Assembly (NCBI RefSeq): GCF_019091455.1
Contig: NZ_JAGXJN010000006.1
Location: 62,001 to 126,000 of the forward strand
DNA length: 64,000 nucleotides
Direction: 5' to 3'
Origin: Chitinophaga sp. GbtcB8
GTDB taxonomy: Bacteria > Bacteroidota > Bacteroidia > Chitinophagales > Chitinophagaceae
Within the stretch, counting starts at the first letter, position 1. Each line of letters opens with the position of its first letter. Shown piece after piece: positions 44,942-54,100 of this stretch. The notes under the pieces are model-generated. The model did not search any database, was not told the DNA's origin, and saw only the letters and a list, made by a program, of their open reading frames with translations. The position numbers and the translations under genes are program-made.

Positions 44942-45998
44942 GATGCTGGCCTTTGGGCGTATAAACATTCACGTTCATGCCGGCTTTCAGCATAGCTATA
45001 TCCTTCCGGTTACCATCGATCCGGATGCGCACCGGTACACGCTGCACAATTTTGACATAGTTACCGGTAGAGTTATCCGGCGGCAGCAGTGAAAAGCTGG
45101 AACCGGTAGCGGGCGACAGTGAAATAATAGTTCCTTTAAATTGCCGCCCGGGGTAAGCATCTGCAATCACTTTAACGGAATCGCCTATACGCATATGGCC
45201 TACCTGCGTTTCCTTGTAATTGGCTACTACCCATTTATCCGTTTCGTCATTTACAATGAAGGCAAGTGTTTCACCTGCATCTATCATTTGCCCTGCTTCC
45301 ACAGTGCGTCTTCCCATCCGCCCATTGTAGGATGCGGTGATAACCGTATAGCTTACATCCAGCTTGTGCCGGTCCAGCAAGGCTTTTAACCGGGCAATTT
45401 CTGCGGCCACCACCACTTTTTCCGCTTTAATGTCTTCAATACGGGAAGTGGCTGCATCATAATTGTCCTGCGCTGACTGGAAATCACTGGTGTTAACGTC
45501 CAGTGTTGCCTTCATGTTTTCCAGCTGTTGTTTGGTGGCCGATTCTTCATTATAGAGCTGCTGGTAGCGGTCGTAGTCCAGCTGCTGTTTCCAGACCTTT
45601 GCCTGGTTGGCCGTGATCTGTGCTTTGGAAGCGCTGGCCGTTTTTTCCAGGGTATGGGAAACACTTTCCAATACCTGCAGCTGCGCTTCGGATTTTTGAA
45701 TGGAGGCTTCGGTCTGCTGCTGTTGCAGTATATATTCCCGGTTGTCAATGATCAGCAGCGTATCACCTTTTTTAACAAGCTGATTTTCCTCGAATTTTAC
45801 GGCAACAATAAAACCGCCTGCTCTTGAAATTACCGGGTTAATATATTCCTCAACCTGCGCATCATTGGTTTGCTCGTAAGTATAATAGCCCCATATGGTG
45901 TAAATGCCCCAAACGGCGAGTGCAATAACAATAATGCCTGCCATCCACCCGGTTATGATCGTTATCAGCCTGTCTGTAACGGTGTATTTCTTTTTCAT
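44934..45998 (-). CDS. HlyD/EmrA-family membrane fusion (adaptor) protein
   Basis: 354 residues. An N-terminal membrane anchor (IITGWMAGIIVIALAVWGIY, about 13-32) is followed by the biotinyl-lipoyl half ISRAGGFIVAVKFEENQLVKKGD, a long coiled-coil hairpin (about 80-200, rich in Q, K, A and E), the second lipoyl half near ASYNGRMGRRTVEAGQMIDAG, and a beta-barrel domain. This layout is that of EmrA-like adaptors that link an MFS pump to a TolC channel across the periplasm. It lies five bases from the TolC-type gene and overlaps the MFS gene, so the three make one complete tripartite efflux system. Confidence 0.92.
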   Translation of the reverse strand: MKKKYTVTDRLITIITGWMAGIIVIALAVWGIYTIWGYYTYEQTNDAQVEEYINPVISRAGGFIVAVKFEENQLVKKGDTLLIIDNREYILQQQQTEASIQKSEAQLQVLESVSHTLEKTASASKAQITANQAKVWKQQLDYDRYQQLYNEESATKQQLENMKATLDVNTSDFQSAQDNYDAATSRIEDIKAEKVVVAAEIARLKALLDRHKLDVSYTVITASYNGRMGRRTVEAGQMIDAGETLAFIVNDETDKWVVANYKETQVGHMRIGDSVKVIADAYPGRQFKGTIISLSPATGSSFSLLPPDNSTGNYVKIVQRVPVRIRIDGNRKDIAMLKAGMNVNVYTPKGQHHE

Positions 45999-46003
45999 TG
46001 TAT

Positions 46004-47338
46004 TTATAGAACGCCTGTTATGTTTTGGAGTAAATAGTATTTGGTTTGGGCCCTGATACGGGCTGCAGCCAGCTCAAAGCGGGTTTGCAGCACCTGTACA
46101 TCTGCATCCAGCAGGTCTGTGATGAGCGAGGTTTGGTTGAAGTAGGTATTCTTAGTGATGCGCGCATTTTCTTCTGCCTGCGCTACATTCACTTCCGCTA
46201 CCCCTATCTGCACCAAAGCTTCTTTATAGCGGAGCAGCGCTTCTTTTACCTGTTGCCGGACTTTGTCCTCTGTATCCTTATGGGCTTCTTCTTCCTGTTC
46301 CAGCTCCAGTTTTGCGGCCCTTACCTTATGCACATTGTGATAGAGTGCGGAGATCGGAAAGGAAGCTTTTACGCCGGCTATGCCAAGCGAATACCAGTAC
46401 GGGTTATAGGGATATAAAAAGATCTGCGGGTTAGCATAGTAAAAATCCCCGTAGGCCCCGGCTTTGGGACGTGCATTGGCTTTTACCTGCCGCAGGTGTA
46501 TTTTACTGAGCTCCGTTTGTTGTGCTGAAATATGATAATCGAAAGAATGCTGCAGGGCTTCTGCCAGGTACTGCTCATAGGAAATGTGCTCATCCTGGTG
46601 GGTATTGAGATCCGCAGGCAGCAGGGGCCGTTCATCCGGCTCACCCATAATAATATTGAGCTTTTGACTGGTAATGAGTATATCATTTTCAATGGTTACC
46701 AATGTCATTTTCCGTTTGGACAGGTCAAGCTCTACGCGCAGCACATCGCTTTTAAGCACTGTTCCGTTTTTGTGGAATGCCCTGATCTCTTTGAGCTGTC
46801 TTTCCTGGTCGGCAATATCCTCTGTGATCAGGCTTCTGAAAATAAAGGATTGCTGCAGCTCCAGGTACAGCGCTGCGGTCTTATAATGTATATCTGAAAC
46901 AGCCTGGTCTTTCCGGATCAGACTGATCTGGTGCAGTGTTTTGTCCTCTTCTATTTTCAGATTGAGCTTATTGCCATTATAGAGGTTCAGGTAAAAGTCG
47001 GTACCTACCCGGTATAACGTGTGAATGACCTCATGCTGGGTGGGTGAGGAAAACAGCCCGTGTTCATAGATGGGAATATTGGTTGCTTTTTCTGCGCTGC
47101 TCATGATACCCAGTTCAGGATAGCGCTCTGTCCGGGCATCCCGGATCTCTTCATCTGCTGCCTGGGCAGCCTTTCTTTTGATCTCAATTAAGCGGCTGTG
47201 CTCTTCTGCTTTTTGCCAGGCTTCCGGCAGGGAGATCCTCAGTGTGTCATTTGCAGCAGTGATAGCTTGTCCATAGGCGGGAAAGGCATAACCTGCAAAT
47301 AACAAACCGGCTAAAAATGTACTTATTCTGCGGCTCAT
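46004..47338 (-). CDS. TolC-family outer-membrane efflux protein
   Basis: About 444 residues with a signal peptide (LAGLLFAGYAFPAYG, cut near residue 24). Two long alpha-helical coiled-coil repeats (RLIEIKRKAAQAADEEIRDA near 50; LEQEEEAHKDTEDKVRQQVK near 350) flank short beta segments, as in TolC-type trimers that cross the outer membrane and periplasm. The ATG at 47338 is chosen because the perfect -7 box at 47351-47358 would lie inside a longer frame. It is the first gene of the efflux operon and divergent from the AraC gene. Confidence 0.9.
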   Translation of the reverse strand: MSRRISTFLAGLLFAGYAFPAYGQAITAANDTLRISLPEAWQKAEEHSRLIEIKRKAAQAADEEIRDARTERYPELGIMSSAEKATNIPIYEHGLFSSPTQHEVIHTLYRVGTDFYLNLYNGNKLNLKIEEDKTLHQISLIRKDQAVSDIHYKTAALYLELQQSFIFRSLITEDIADQERQLKEIRAFHKNGTVLKSDVLRVELDLSKRKMTLVTIENDILITSQKLNIIMGEPDERPLLPADLNTHQDEHISYEQYLAEALQHSFDYHISAQQTELSKIHLRQVKANARPKAGAYGDFYYANPQIFLYPYNPYWYSLGIAGVKASFPISALYHNVHKVRAAKLELEQEEEAHKDTEDKVRQQVKEALLRYKEALVQIGVAEVNVAQAEENARITKNTYFNQTSLITDLLDADVQVLQTRFELAAARIRAQTKYYLLQNITGVL

Positions 47339-47350
47339 AATTTCTGGACG

Positions 47351-47358
47351 CAAAAGTA
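47351..47358 (-). promoter_or_regulatory. -7 promoter box of the efflux operon
   Basis: Read on the minus strand, TACTTTTG matches TAnnTTTG exactly. Transcription would start about 5-7 bases before the TolC ATG at 47338, giving a very short leader. No good -33 element is seen, which fits control by an activator such as the divergent AraC protein. Confidence 0.55.
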
Positions 47359-47426
47359 TTAAGCGGATGCTTATCCCGTTTCCCTTAAAAAGACAATTTT
47401 TACATGATTCCGGCCAAAGTTATATT

Positions 47427-47434
47427 TACCTTTG
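47427..47434 (+). promoter_or_regulatory. -7 promoter box of the AraC gene
   Basis: TACCTTTG matches TAnnTTTG exactly. The start of transcription would be near 47441, so translation should begin at the ATG at 47470 and not at the upstream ATG at 47404. Confidence 0.5.
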
Positions 47435-47469
47435 TTCCGGCAGATAAAAGTGCCTGCCTGTATTATAAT

Positions 47470-48255
47470 ATGGGATTGATTGCCGCCCTGCCGGAAATTG
47501 ACAAGCAGAAGAACAGCGTGTTCGTGATGCACGAGAAGTCAGAAAAGCTCATCCCCCTGCACAAGCATACCAAAGGGCAGCTAAGTTATGTAGAAGGGGG
47601 TATTGCCTATATTACAATTGATTACCGCACCTATGTGGTGCCGGCCAGGCATTATTTCTGGATCCCGCAGGGTATGGAACATATTCTGCGTATCGGTTAT
47701 TCGGCAACGGTGCTCCGGTCGTTGTATTTCTATGCGCAGGAAGATGGGGTAAACCCTTTTTATGGTAAGCTGGGTATTTATCCCGCCAGTGAGCTGCTGA
47801 TCCAGATGATCAATTATACCGAACGCTGGGACGGCAGGCATGTAAGTAATAAGGATGAAAATTTTGAGTTCCTGGTGGCGCTGAAAAATATTCTGCCGCA
47901 GCTTAATAATAAAGCACTGCCCATTATCCTGCCGACAACGGATAATGAGCAGATGCAGAAGATCATCCGGTACCTGGAAAAAAATATGGGTGAGCGGCTT
48001 ACCCTGAAAAGCGTCAGCAGCCGCTTTAATATCAGTGAACGTTCTATGTCGCGGCTGTTCCAGTCAACCATACAGCTGTCCTTTCTTCAGTTCCTCAAAA
48101 CCATTCGCATGGTGAAGGCCATAGAAATGATCCTGAAAACGCAAAAGCCTATCAGTGATATTGCGTATGAGGTAGGGTATTTCACTATCAGCTCTTTCAG
48201 CGATGCTTTCCAGGAGTTTACCCAATCACGCCCCACCGATTTCCGGAGAAAATAG
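47470..48255 (+). CDS. AraC-family regulator, probable controller of the efflux operon
   Basis: About 261 residues. The N-terminal half is a cupin-type sensor (LIPLHKHTKGQLSYVEGGIAY, then VVPARHYFWIPQGMEHIL). The C-terminal half (about 165-261) has the two AraC helix-turn-helix motifs: LTLKSVSSRFNISERSMSRLF and ISDIAYEVGYFTISSFSDAF. It is transcribed away from the TolC-HlyD-MFS operon, a common layout for a pump and its regulator, so it probably senses an exported compound. The ATG at 47470 is preferred because a perfect -7 box lies at 47427-47434; the frame is open to 47404. It ends eight bases from the DoxX-like gene, end to end. Confidence 0.87.
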   Translation: MGLIAALPEIDKQKNSVFVMHEKSEKLIPLHKHTKGQLSYVEGGIAYITIDYRTYVVPARHYFWIPQGMEHILRIGYSATVLRSLYFYAQEDGVNPFYGKLGIYPASELLIQMINYTERWDGRHVSNKDENFEFLVALKNILPQLNNKALPIILPTTDNEQMQKIIRYLEKNMGERLTLKSVSSRFNISERSMSRLFQSTIQLSFLQFLKTIRMVKAIEMILKTQKPISDIAYEVGYFTISSFSDAFQEFTQSRPTDFRRK

Positions 48256-48262
48256 GATGTAT

Positions 48263-48637
48263 TTACCGGTTACCTGCTGTTTGCATTTTAGTGAGCTGGG
48301 CAAGGGTGTAAGCGCCTATCGCCATTACCAGGTCACGTACGGCTACATCGAAATAATTGCCACCAATGATCAGCTGCAGGGCAATACAGATCAGCCAGGC
48401 CATAACAACGTAAGCGCCGATCAGCGGCCGCACCAGCACAAGGATCCCGGCAATGATCTCAATAACGCCTACCATTTTCATAAATGTCATAGGGTCAAAG
48501 GGGATCATGCTTTTATTATTGCCAAGGTAATCAACCCAATTGGTCAGCAAATTGGTAAATTTGTCCAGGCCGGCTACGATCGGTACAATACCGAATGTGA
48601 GCTTTAAGGTGCTTTGGAGTTGCTTAAGAGTTGCCAT
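48263..48637 (-). CDS. DoxX-like small membrane protein
   Basis: 124 residues with four hydrophobic helices (LTFGIVPIVAGLDKFTNLL, MVGVIEIIAGILVLVRPLIG, YVVMAWLICIALQLIIGG, RDLVMAIGAYTLAQL), the usual form of DoxX/DoxD-like proteins. Members are linked to redox or stress functions in some bacteria, with no defined reaction. The upstream region carries an ECF-type promoter (48690-48662) that copies the promoter of the divergent sigma gene in sequence and spacing, so this protein is a likely target of that sigma factor. The leader would be about 20 bases. Exact family assignment is from topology and size. Confidence 0.7.
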   Translation of the reverse strand: MATLKQLQSTLKLTFGIVPIVAGLDKFTNLLTNWVDYLGNNKSMIPFDPMTFMKMVGVIEIIAGILVLVRPLIGAYVVMAWLICIALQLIIGGNYFDVAVRDLVMAIGAYTLAQLTKMQTAGNR

Positions 48638-48661
48638 GATAGATTAATTTTGATACACCTT

Positions 48662-48690
48662 TTAGAGCAATGACTTCTTAAAAGGTTACA
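48662..48690 (-). promoter_or_regulatory. ECF-type promoter of the DoxX-like gene
   Basis: Read on the minus strand, TGTAACCTTTT (48690-48680) and TCTAA (48666-48662) span 29 bases. The mirrored promoter at 48736-48764 has the same two boxes at the same distance. The start of transcription would fall near 48656. Confidence 0.65.
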
Positions 48691-48735
48691 AAATTTTTTC
48701 AAATGCGCGGGGCTGAAGATTTTTTACCCAAAAAA

Positions 48736-48764
48736 TGTAACCTTTTTAGGATGCTTTCATCTAA
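48736..48764 (+). promoter_or_regulatory. ECF-type promoter of the sigma gene (autoregulated)
   Basis: TGTAACCTTTT (48736-48746) and TCTAA (48760-48764) span 29 bases, as in the mirrored promoter at 48690-48662. Transcription would start near 48770, which argues for translation from the ATG at 48803 and against the ATG at 48770. Confidence 0.65.
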
Positions 48765-48802
48765 ATGATATGACAGGTCAACCGGGTACAATATCGGGCT
48801 CT

Positions 48803-49411
48803 ATGTCCGATGAGGAACTTATTGCAAGGATCCTTGCAGGCGAAAAGCGGCTTTTTGAGCTGCTCATCCGAAAGTATAACCAGCGATTGTACCGGATAGG
48901 CATGTCTATCCTGGAAATTGAGGCAGAAGCGGAAGATGCCATGCAAACGGCTTATATCAATGCTTATGAAAACCTGCCCCGTTTTGAACAGCGTTCCTCA
49001 TTTGGCACCTGGCTAACAAGGATCATGCTGAACCAGTGTTATGAGCAAAAGCGGAAAAGTAAGCGTATCCTTTCCAATCCTGAACAACCAGATAATTTCA
49101 TAAGTATGCAAACACCGGCCAATGAATTAGACAATAAGGAGCTGAGCCATGTGCTGGAACAGGCCATTGCACAGCTGCCGGAAAAGTACCGCCTTGTTTT
49201 CGTACTGCGGGAAATGGAAGATCTGTCTGTGCGGGAAACATCCGCCGTTTTAAATATTGAAGAACCGAATGTAAAGGTCCGTTTGAACAGGGCTAAAACA
49301 ATGCTGCGGGAAAATTTGACGGGTTATCTGAAAGAGCGTGTTTACAATTTCCACCTTAGCCGTTGCGATAAGATTGTGAATAATGTAATGTTGCATTTGG
49401 GGATTGTGTGA
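48803..49411 (+). CDS. ECF-family RNA polymerase sigma factor
   Basis: About 202 residues. Region 2 (about 15-80) has FELLIRKYNQRLYRIGMSIL and DAMQTAYINAYENLPRFEQRSSFGTWLTRI. Region 4 (about 115-170) has IAQLPEKYRLVFVLREMEDLSVRETSAVL and VKVRLNRAKTMLRE. A short C-terminal tail with a cysteine follows. No anti-sigma gene is adjacent, so control may be at transcription or by an unlinked protein. It faces the DoxX-like gene across two matching ECF-type promoters, which suggests it drives both itself and that gene. The ATG at 48803 is preferred since the ATG at 48770 lies at the predicted transcription start; a leaderless start there is possible. Confidence 0.85.
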   Translation: MSDEELIARILAGEKRLFELLIRKYNQRLYRIGMSILEIEAEAEDAMQTAYINAYENLPRFEQRSSFGTWLTRIMLNQCYEQKRKSKRILSNPEQPDNFISMQTPANELDNKELSHVLEQAIAQLPEKYRLVFVLREMEDLSVRETSAVLNIEEPNVKVRLNRAKTMLRENLTGYLKERVYNFHLSRCDKIVNNVMLHLGIV

Positions 49412-49491
49412 ATACAATTGCGTTATAAAATTAGACCGATGATCTTTATCTTCAATAAATATTGTACCGGGAAAGGATAAACAATTTTATT

Positions 49492-51114
49492 GTGAGATCA
49501 AAACAACGAACCTTTATCATTGCTTTTATAATTGGAGTAACTCTATTGCGGCTAAATACAGTAAGCGCACAAGAGAATAAGATCAGCATTGAGCACTTGC
49601 GGCAAAAGATCACTGCTTTAGGGCTGCCCGGGTTAACCATAACAGATATTCAATACGTGGATTCCGGCTCTTACCAACCGGCCGCATTTGCAAAAGCATT
49701 GGATGGGCTTCCCGCATTTTGCCTGGTATCAGCAACCCTTAAACCAACACCGGTTTCAAACATCAGGATAGCGCTCTGGATGCCGCGCAACAGCTGGAAC
49801 GGCCGTTTCCTTGGAACCGGTAATGGAGGCAGCGGGGGCAATATTGTTTATGATAAGCTGGCCCAGGGTTTAAGAAAGGGATATGCAACGGCTAATACAG
49901 ATATGGGTACATCCCCTAATGTGGATTCATCCATCGGCCAGCCGGAGCGCTGGATTGATTTCGGATACCGTTCCACTCATTTAATGACGCTTGTATCTAA
50001 ACAGATCCTGGAAGTTTATTATGGGAAAGCCGCCCATCATGCTTATTTTATGGGCTGCTCAACCGGCGGTCAGCAGGCATTAATGGAAGCGCAGCGGTAT
50101 CCGGGCGATTATAACGGGATTATTGCAGGTGCACCGGCAAATAACCGCACCCATTTACACACCGGATTTATATTAAATCATCAGGCCACCAATGAAACAA
50201 CGGGTAGCCGGTTTTCAGCAGCAGACCTTTCCTACATCACCAAAACGATTGTGGAAAAATTTGCAGGCGCAAGTGGCGGCGCACCCACAGACAGCTTTCT
50301 CACCGATCCGCGAATAGTAAAGTTTAACCTTGATTCACTCTTTAAATGTGGGAATGGCAGCAAGGGCCAATGCCTTACGGATGCTCAGATAGCTGCCCTG
50401 AAAAAAATATACCGGGGACCGGTGAATCCCCGCACAGGAGAGCAAATTTATTGCGCTCCGCCGCCCGGTAGTGAAAATGCAGGTGGTGGTTTGGAATACC
50501 AGCAAACGGCCAAAGCAGCCGGCCTGTTTTACCTTTACCGCTGGGTGTTTGGCGCCGGATTCGATTACCGGCATTTTGATTTTGATAAGGACCAGGCTAT
50601 CATAGATTCCCTGCTGGGGCCAGCATTGAATGCCAATGATCCTGATCTGAGCCGCTTTGAAAAAGCGGGGGGGAAATTGATTATGTTCACAGGCACAGCA
50701 GATCCGCTGGTGCCCTACCCGGACGCTATAAATTATTATGAACGGGTGATACAGCGGCAGGGCAGCTTAAAAAAGACACAGCATTTCTTCCGCTATTTTC
50801 TGATACCGGGAATGGGCCACTGTGGCGGCGGGTCAGGCATTAATGATTTCGGGCAAAACCCCGTTACCGCTGCAAAACAAGACAGTGAGCACGATGTGCT
50901 GCTGGCATTGGTTAAATGGGTGGAGCAGGGTGCAGTCCCGGATAAAATTATAACCAGCGCGCTAGGCTGCTGCGGCACGCAGGATGTTAGATTTCAAAGA
51001 CCTGTTTATCCTTATCCGGAATTCCCTGAATATACTGGTACGCATTCCAATTATAAAGCAGCGGATCACCCTCGTGGCGGCGTTTTGAAACCGGCGGGGA
51101 AATATGTGAAGTGA
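49492..51114 (+). CDS. Secreted tannase/feruloyl-esterase family protein
   Basis: About 540 residues with a signal peptide (FIIAFIIGVTLLRLNTVSAQ). The family marks are FLGTGNGGSGG (oxyanion region), GCSTGGQQALMEAQRYPGDYNG with nucleophile S190 next to C189, TGTADPLVPY with the acid aspartate, and PGMGHCGGG with the catalytic histidine beside a cysteine. Paired cysteines next to Ser and His (the CS-D-HC pattern) are typical of fungal-type tannases and feruloyl esterases. It frees phenolic acids from plant esters. A GTG at 49492 is the likely start; the frame is open to a TTG at 49462. It stands before the HTCS gene, and co-regulation with the polysaccharide locus is possible but not shown. Confidence 0.88.
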   Translation: MRSKQRTFIIAFIIGVTLLRLNTVSAQENKISIEHLRQKITALGLPGLTITDIQYVDSGSYQPAAFAKALDGLPAFCLVSATLKPTPVSNIRIALWMPRNSWNGRFLGTGNGGSGGNIVYDKLAQGLRKGYATANTDMGTSPNVDSSIGQPERWIDFGYRSTHLMTLVSKQILEVYYGKAAHHAYFMGCSTGGQQALMEAQRYPGDYNGIIAGAPANNRTHLHTGFILNHQATNETTGSRFSAADLSYITKTIVEKFAGASGGAPTDSFLTDPRIVKFNLDSLFKCGNGSKGQCLTDAQIAALKKIYRGPVNPRTGEQIYCAPPPGSENAGGGLEYQQTAKAAGLFYLYRWVFGAGFDYRHFDFDKDQAIIDSLLGPALNANDPDLSRFEKAGGKLIMFTGTADPLVPYPDAINYYERVIQRQGSLKKTQHFFRYFLIPGMGHCGGGSGINDFGQNPVTAAKQDSEHDVLLALVKWVEQGAVPDKIITSALGCCGTQDVRFQRPVYPYPEFPEYTGTHSNYKAADHPRGGVLKPAGKYVK

Positions 51115-51196
51115 TCGCAGAAAGGGAACCGGGAAAAATCCCGGCCATCCTGATTAAAATTTGCTAGATTAGTGGGCAGGGGTCAAATGAAACGTT

Positions 51197-54100
51197 ATGA
51201 AAAAAGCTGTACACAGGATTCTCTATACACTGTTTGCTTTTTTATATTTCCATGCAGCATACGCTGGGCCGTACCCGGCTATCAATCACCTGGGCATAGA
51301 ACAGGGCTTATCGAACAATACGGTCCGCTGTATTTTCCAGGATCACAATGGTTTTATATGGTTCGGTACCTACGATGGGCTGAACCGGTATGATGGTTAT
51401 GGTTTTAAAGTGTTCCGCAATAAGCTGAGCGATACCAATTCCCTGGTTAATAATATTATTACTGCCATTGCAGAAGATCAGCATCATTTTTTGTGGATAG
51501 GCACCCGCCAGGGTGTAAGCTGCTATAACCCGCTGCTGTCAAGGTTTACCAGCATTACCTATGGGCCATCTTCACAAAAGCTCAACACCGTTATAAGAAG
51601 TATCGGAATAGATAAACAGGATCATGTTTTTATAGGAACAGAGGGATTGGGATTACTGTTAAGCGGACAGGGCGCCAGCTCCTGCAGCTCAATACCCCTT
51701 ATTCTCAACGGCACGGAAACCCATAAATACGGGGTGCATGCCATTCTTACGGATGCTGGCAACCGCGTATGGGTAATGGTGCAGAACCAGGGCCTGGCCC
51801 TGTACAATGCAGCTACGCAAAAGCTGAACCTCGTGAACACTTTACTGCCAGGCGCCACCTGCCTGGCTACAGATGGCAAAACTATCTGGGTAGGCGCAGG
51901 TACGGCGGTATATGCTTATAACGTAGTTTCCCGTGAGCTGAATAAAATATTTGACGGCATAAACGATCCGCTGGAACCTGGCCTGGTGCTTTCACTCATG
52001 CTTACAAAAGATAAGCAGCAGTTATGGATCAGCACTGAAACCGGCAACATTTGCACCTGGAATATTTACAGCGGTGAAGTGGGGCATATTAAAGCAGGAG
52101 AGGGCCGGGATGAATTAAGCGGCGGCGCTATTCATACTATGTATGAAGATGGTGCATCGCGGAAATGGATCGGCACTTTGCGGGGCGGCATCAATATTAT
52201 TGACCCGCAGAAAAGCCGCTTTCAAACCATCCGGCGGGAGCGTGGCAGCAATAATACTATGACAGGCAATGTGGTTGCTGCATTTTATGAAACGCGCGAC
52301 AGCAGCCTCTGGATAGGCACAGACGGTTATGGCCTTAACAAATGGAACCGCCATACCAATACCTTTACAGCCTACGTACATAATCCTGCAAATCCGCATT
52401 CGCTGTCCGATAATTTTATTACCTGCCTGGAAGGGGATGCGCAGCAGCATTTGTGGATAGGTACTTATACAAAAGGCATTCAGCAGTTTGATAATACCAC
52501 GCAGCAGTTTAAACATTATCCCTGTATTAACCCCGTTTCACATGCGGAAAACAAGGTGGTGTTTGTGTTGTATACGGATAAGGATAAGCAGCTGTGGGCA
52601 TCTACCCTGCGCAGTGGCGGGGTGTACGGCGCTTTGTACCGCTACAACACCGCCAAAGATGCTTTTGATATGTTTGATGACCGCTTATCAGACCTGTTCT
52701 GTTTAAAGGAAGATGCGAACGGGGATCTCTGGGGCGGTAACCTGAACCAGCTGATAAAGATCGATAAGGTGAACCGGCAGCATGCGTTCTATACCATTGG
52801 CCATACAGTGCGCGCTATTTATGATGATGGCAGCAACCAGTTATGGGTAGGTACGGAAGGCGGCGGCTTGTTCCTGTTTGATAAACGCACGCATACTATT
52901 ACTGCACGTTACACTACGGAGAACGGCTTGTGTAATGATGCGGTTTTAAATATGCTGGATGATGGCAGCGGCAACCTGTGGATCAGCACCTATAACGGTC
53001 TGTCCAGGTTTAACCGGGCAGCGCGCAGCTTTACGAATTATTACCAGGGTGATGGCTTGCAGAGTAACCAGTTCTTCTACAATGCAGCCCGGCAGCTGCG
53101 TTCGGGCGAGATGGCCTTTGGCGGCATTAAAGGCTTCAGCCTTTTTTACCCGGGGCAGATCAAAAGCCAGGATAACCAGCTAAAGCTGGTATTAACGGAT
53201 GTGGCGGTGAACAATGCCCCCCTGCAAAAGAACGAAGCGTTTATTACTGCCATTAGTCCTGAAGCCATAGCAGCAGTTAAAGTGCCCTATAACAAAGCAG
53301 TTTTTTCCTTTGCATTCACCGCGCTGGAATTTTCATCTCCCAATAAAATTACCTACTCCTATTATATGGAGGGCTGGGATAAAGGCTGGAACAATGCCGG
53401 TAACATGCGTACTGCTACCTATACGCACCTCAATGAAGGTAAGTATACTTTCAGGGTACGCTGTACCAACGCAGAAGGCGTAATGAACAAACAGGAAATT
53501 GCCCTGGTAATTACAGTGCTGCCGCCCTGGTACCGCAGCTGGTGGGCATGGCTGTTATATACGCTGCTGTTAACAGGCTCCGTTTACCTGTACTTTTTGT
53601 ATAAAATGCGGCAGAACCGCCTGAAGTATGAGGTACGGCTGGCGCATGTGAATGCGCAAAAGGAGCGGGACCTGCATGAGAAAAAGCTCTCGTTCTTTAC
53701 GCATATCTCACATGAGTTCCGCACCCCGCTTACACTGATCATTAACCCGGTTAAAGAAATGCTGACAGCCGGAACAGGCGGCCAGGAACAGGAAGAGCTG
53801 AACACGGTGTACCGTAATGCGCGCCGTTTACTAAGCCTGGTAGATCAGCTGCTGCTGTTCCGCAAAGCAGATAGTGAGGCCGACCAGCTTAAAATAGTGC
53901 AGCTGGATTTCGGGCACATTTGCAAAGAGGTGTACTTATGTTTTGTACACCAGGCAAAGATCAAAAAGATAGACTACCGCTTTGAATGCCCGGATACGCC
54001 GTTGCCCATGTATGTGGACCGGGAAAAGATAGAGATCGTGCTCTTTAACCTTTTATCCAATGCATTGAAATTCACCTCCACCGGCGGAGCGGTTACCTTT

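Noticed and set aside
51129..51144. Small hairpin CCGGGA/TCCCGG after the tannase gene
   Set aside because: The stem is only six pairs and is not followed by a T-run, so a terminator call is not justified.
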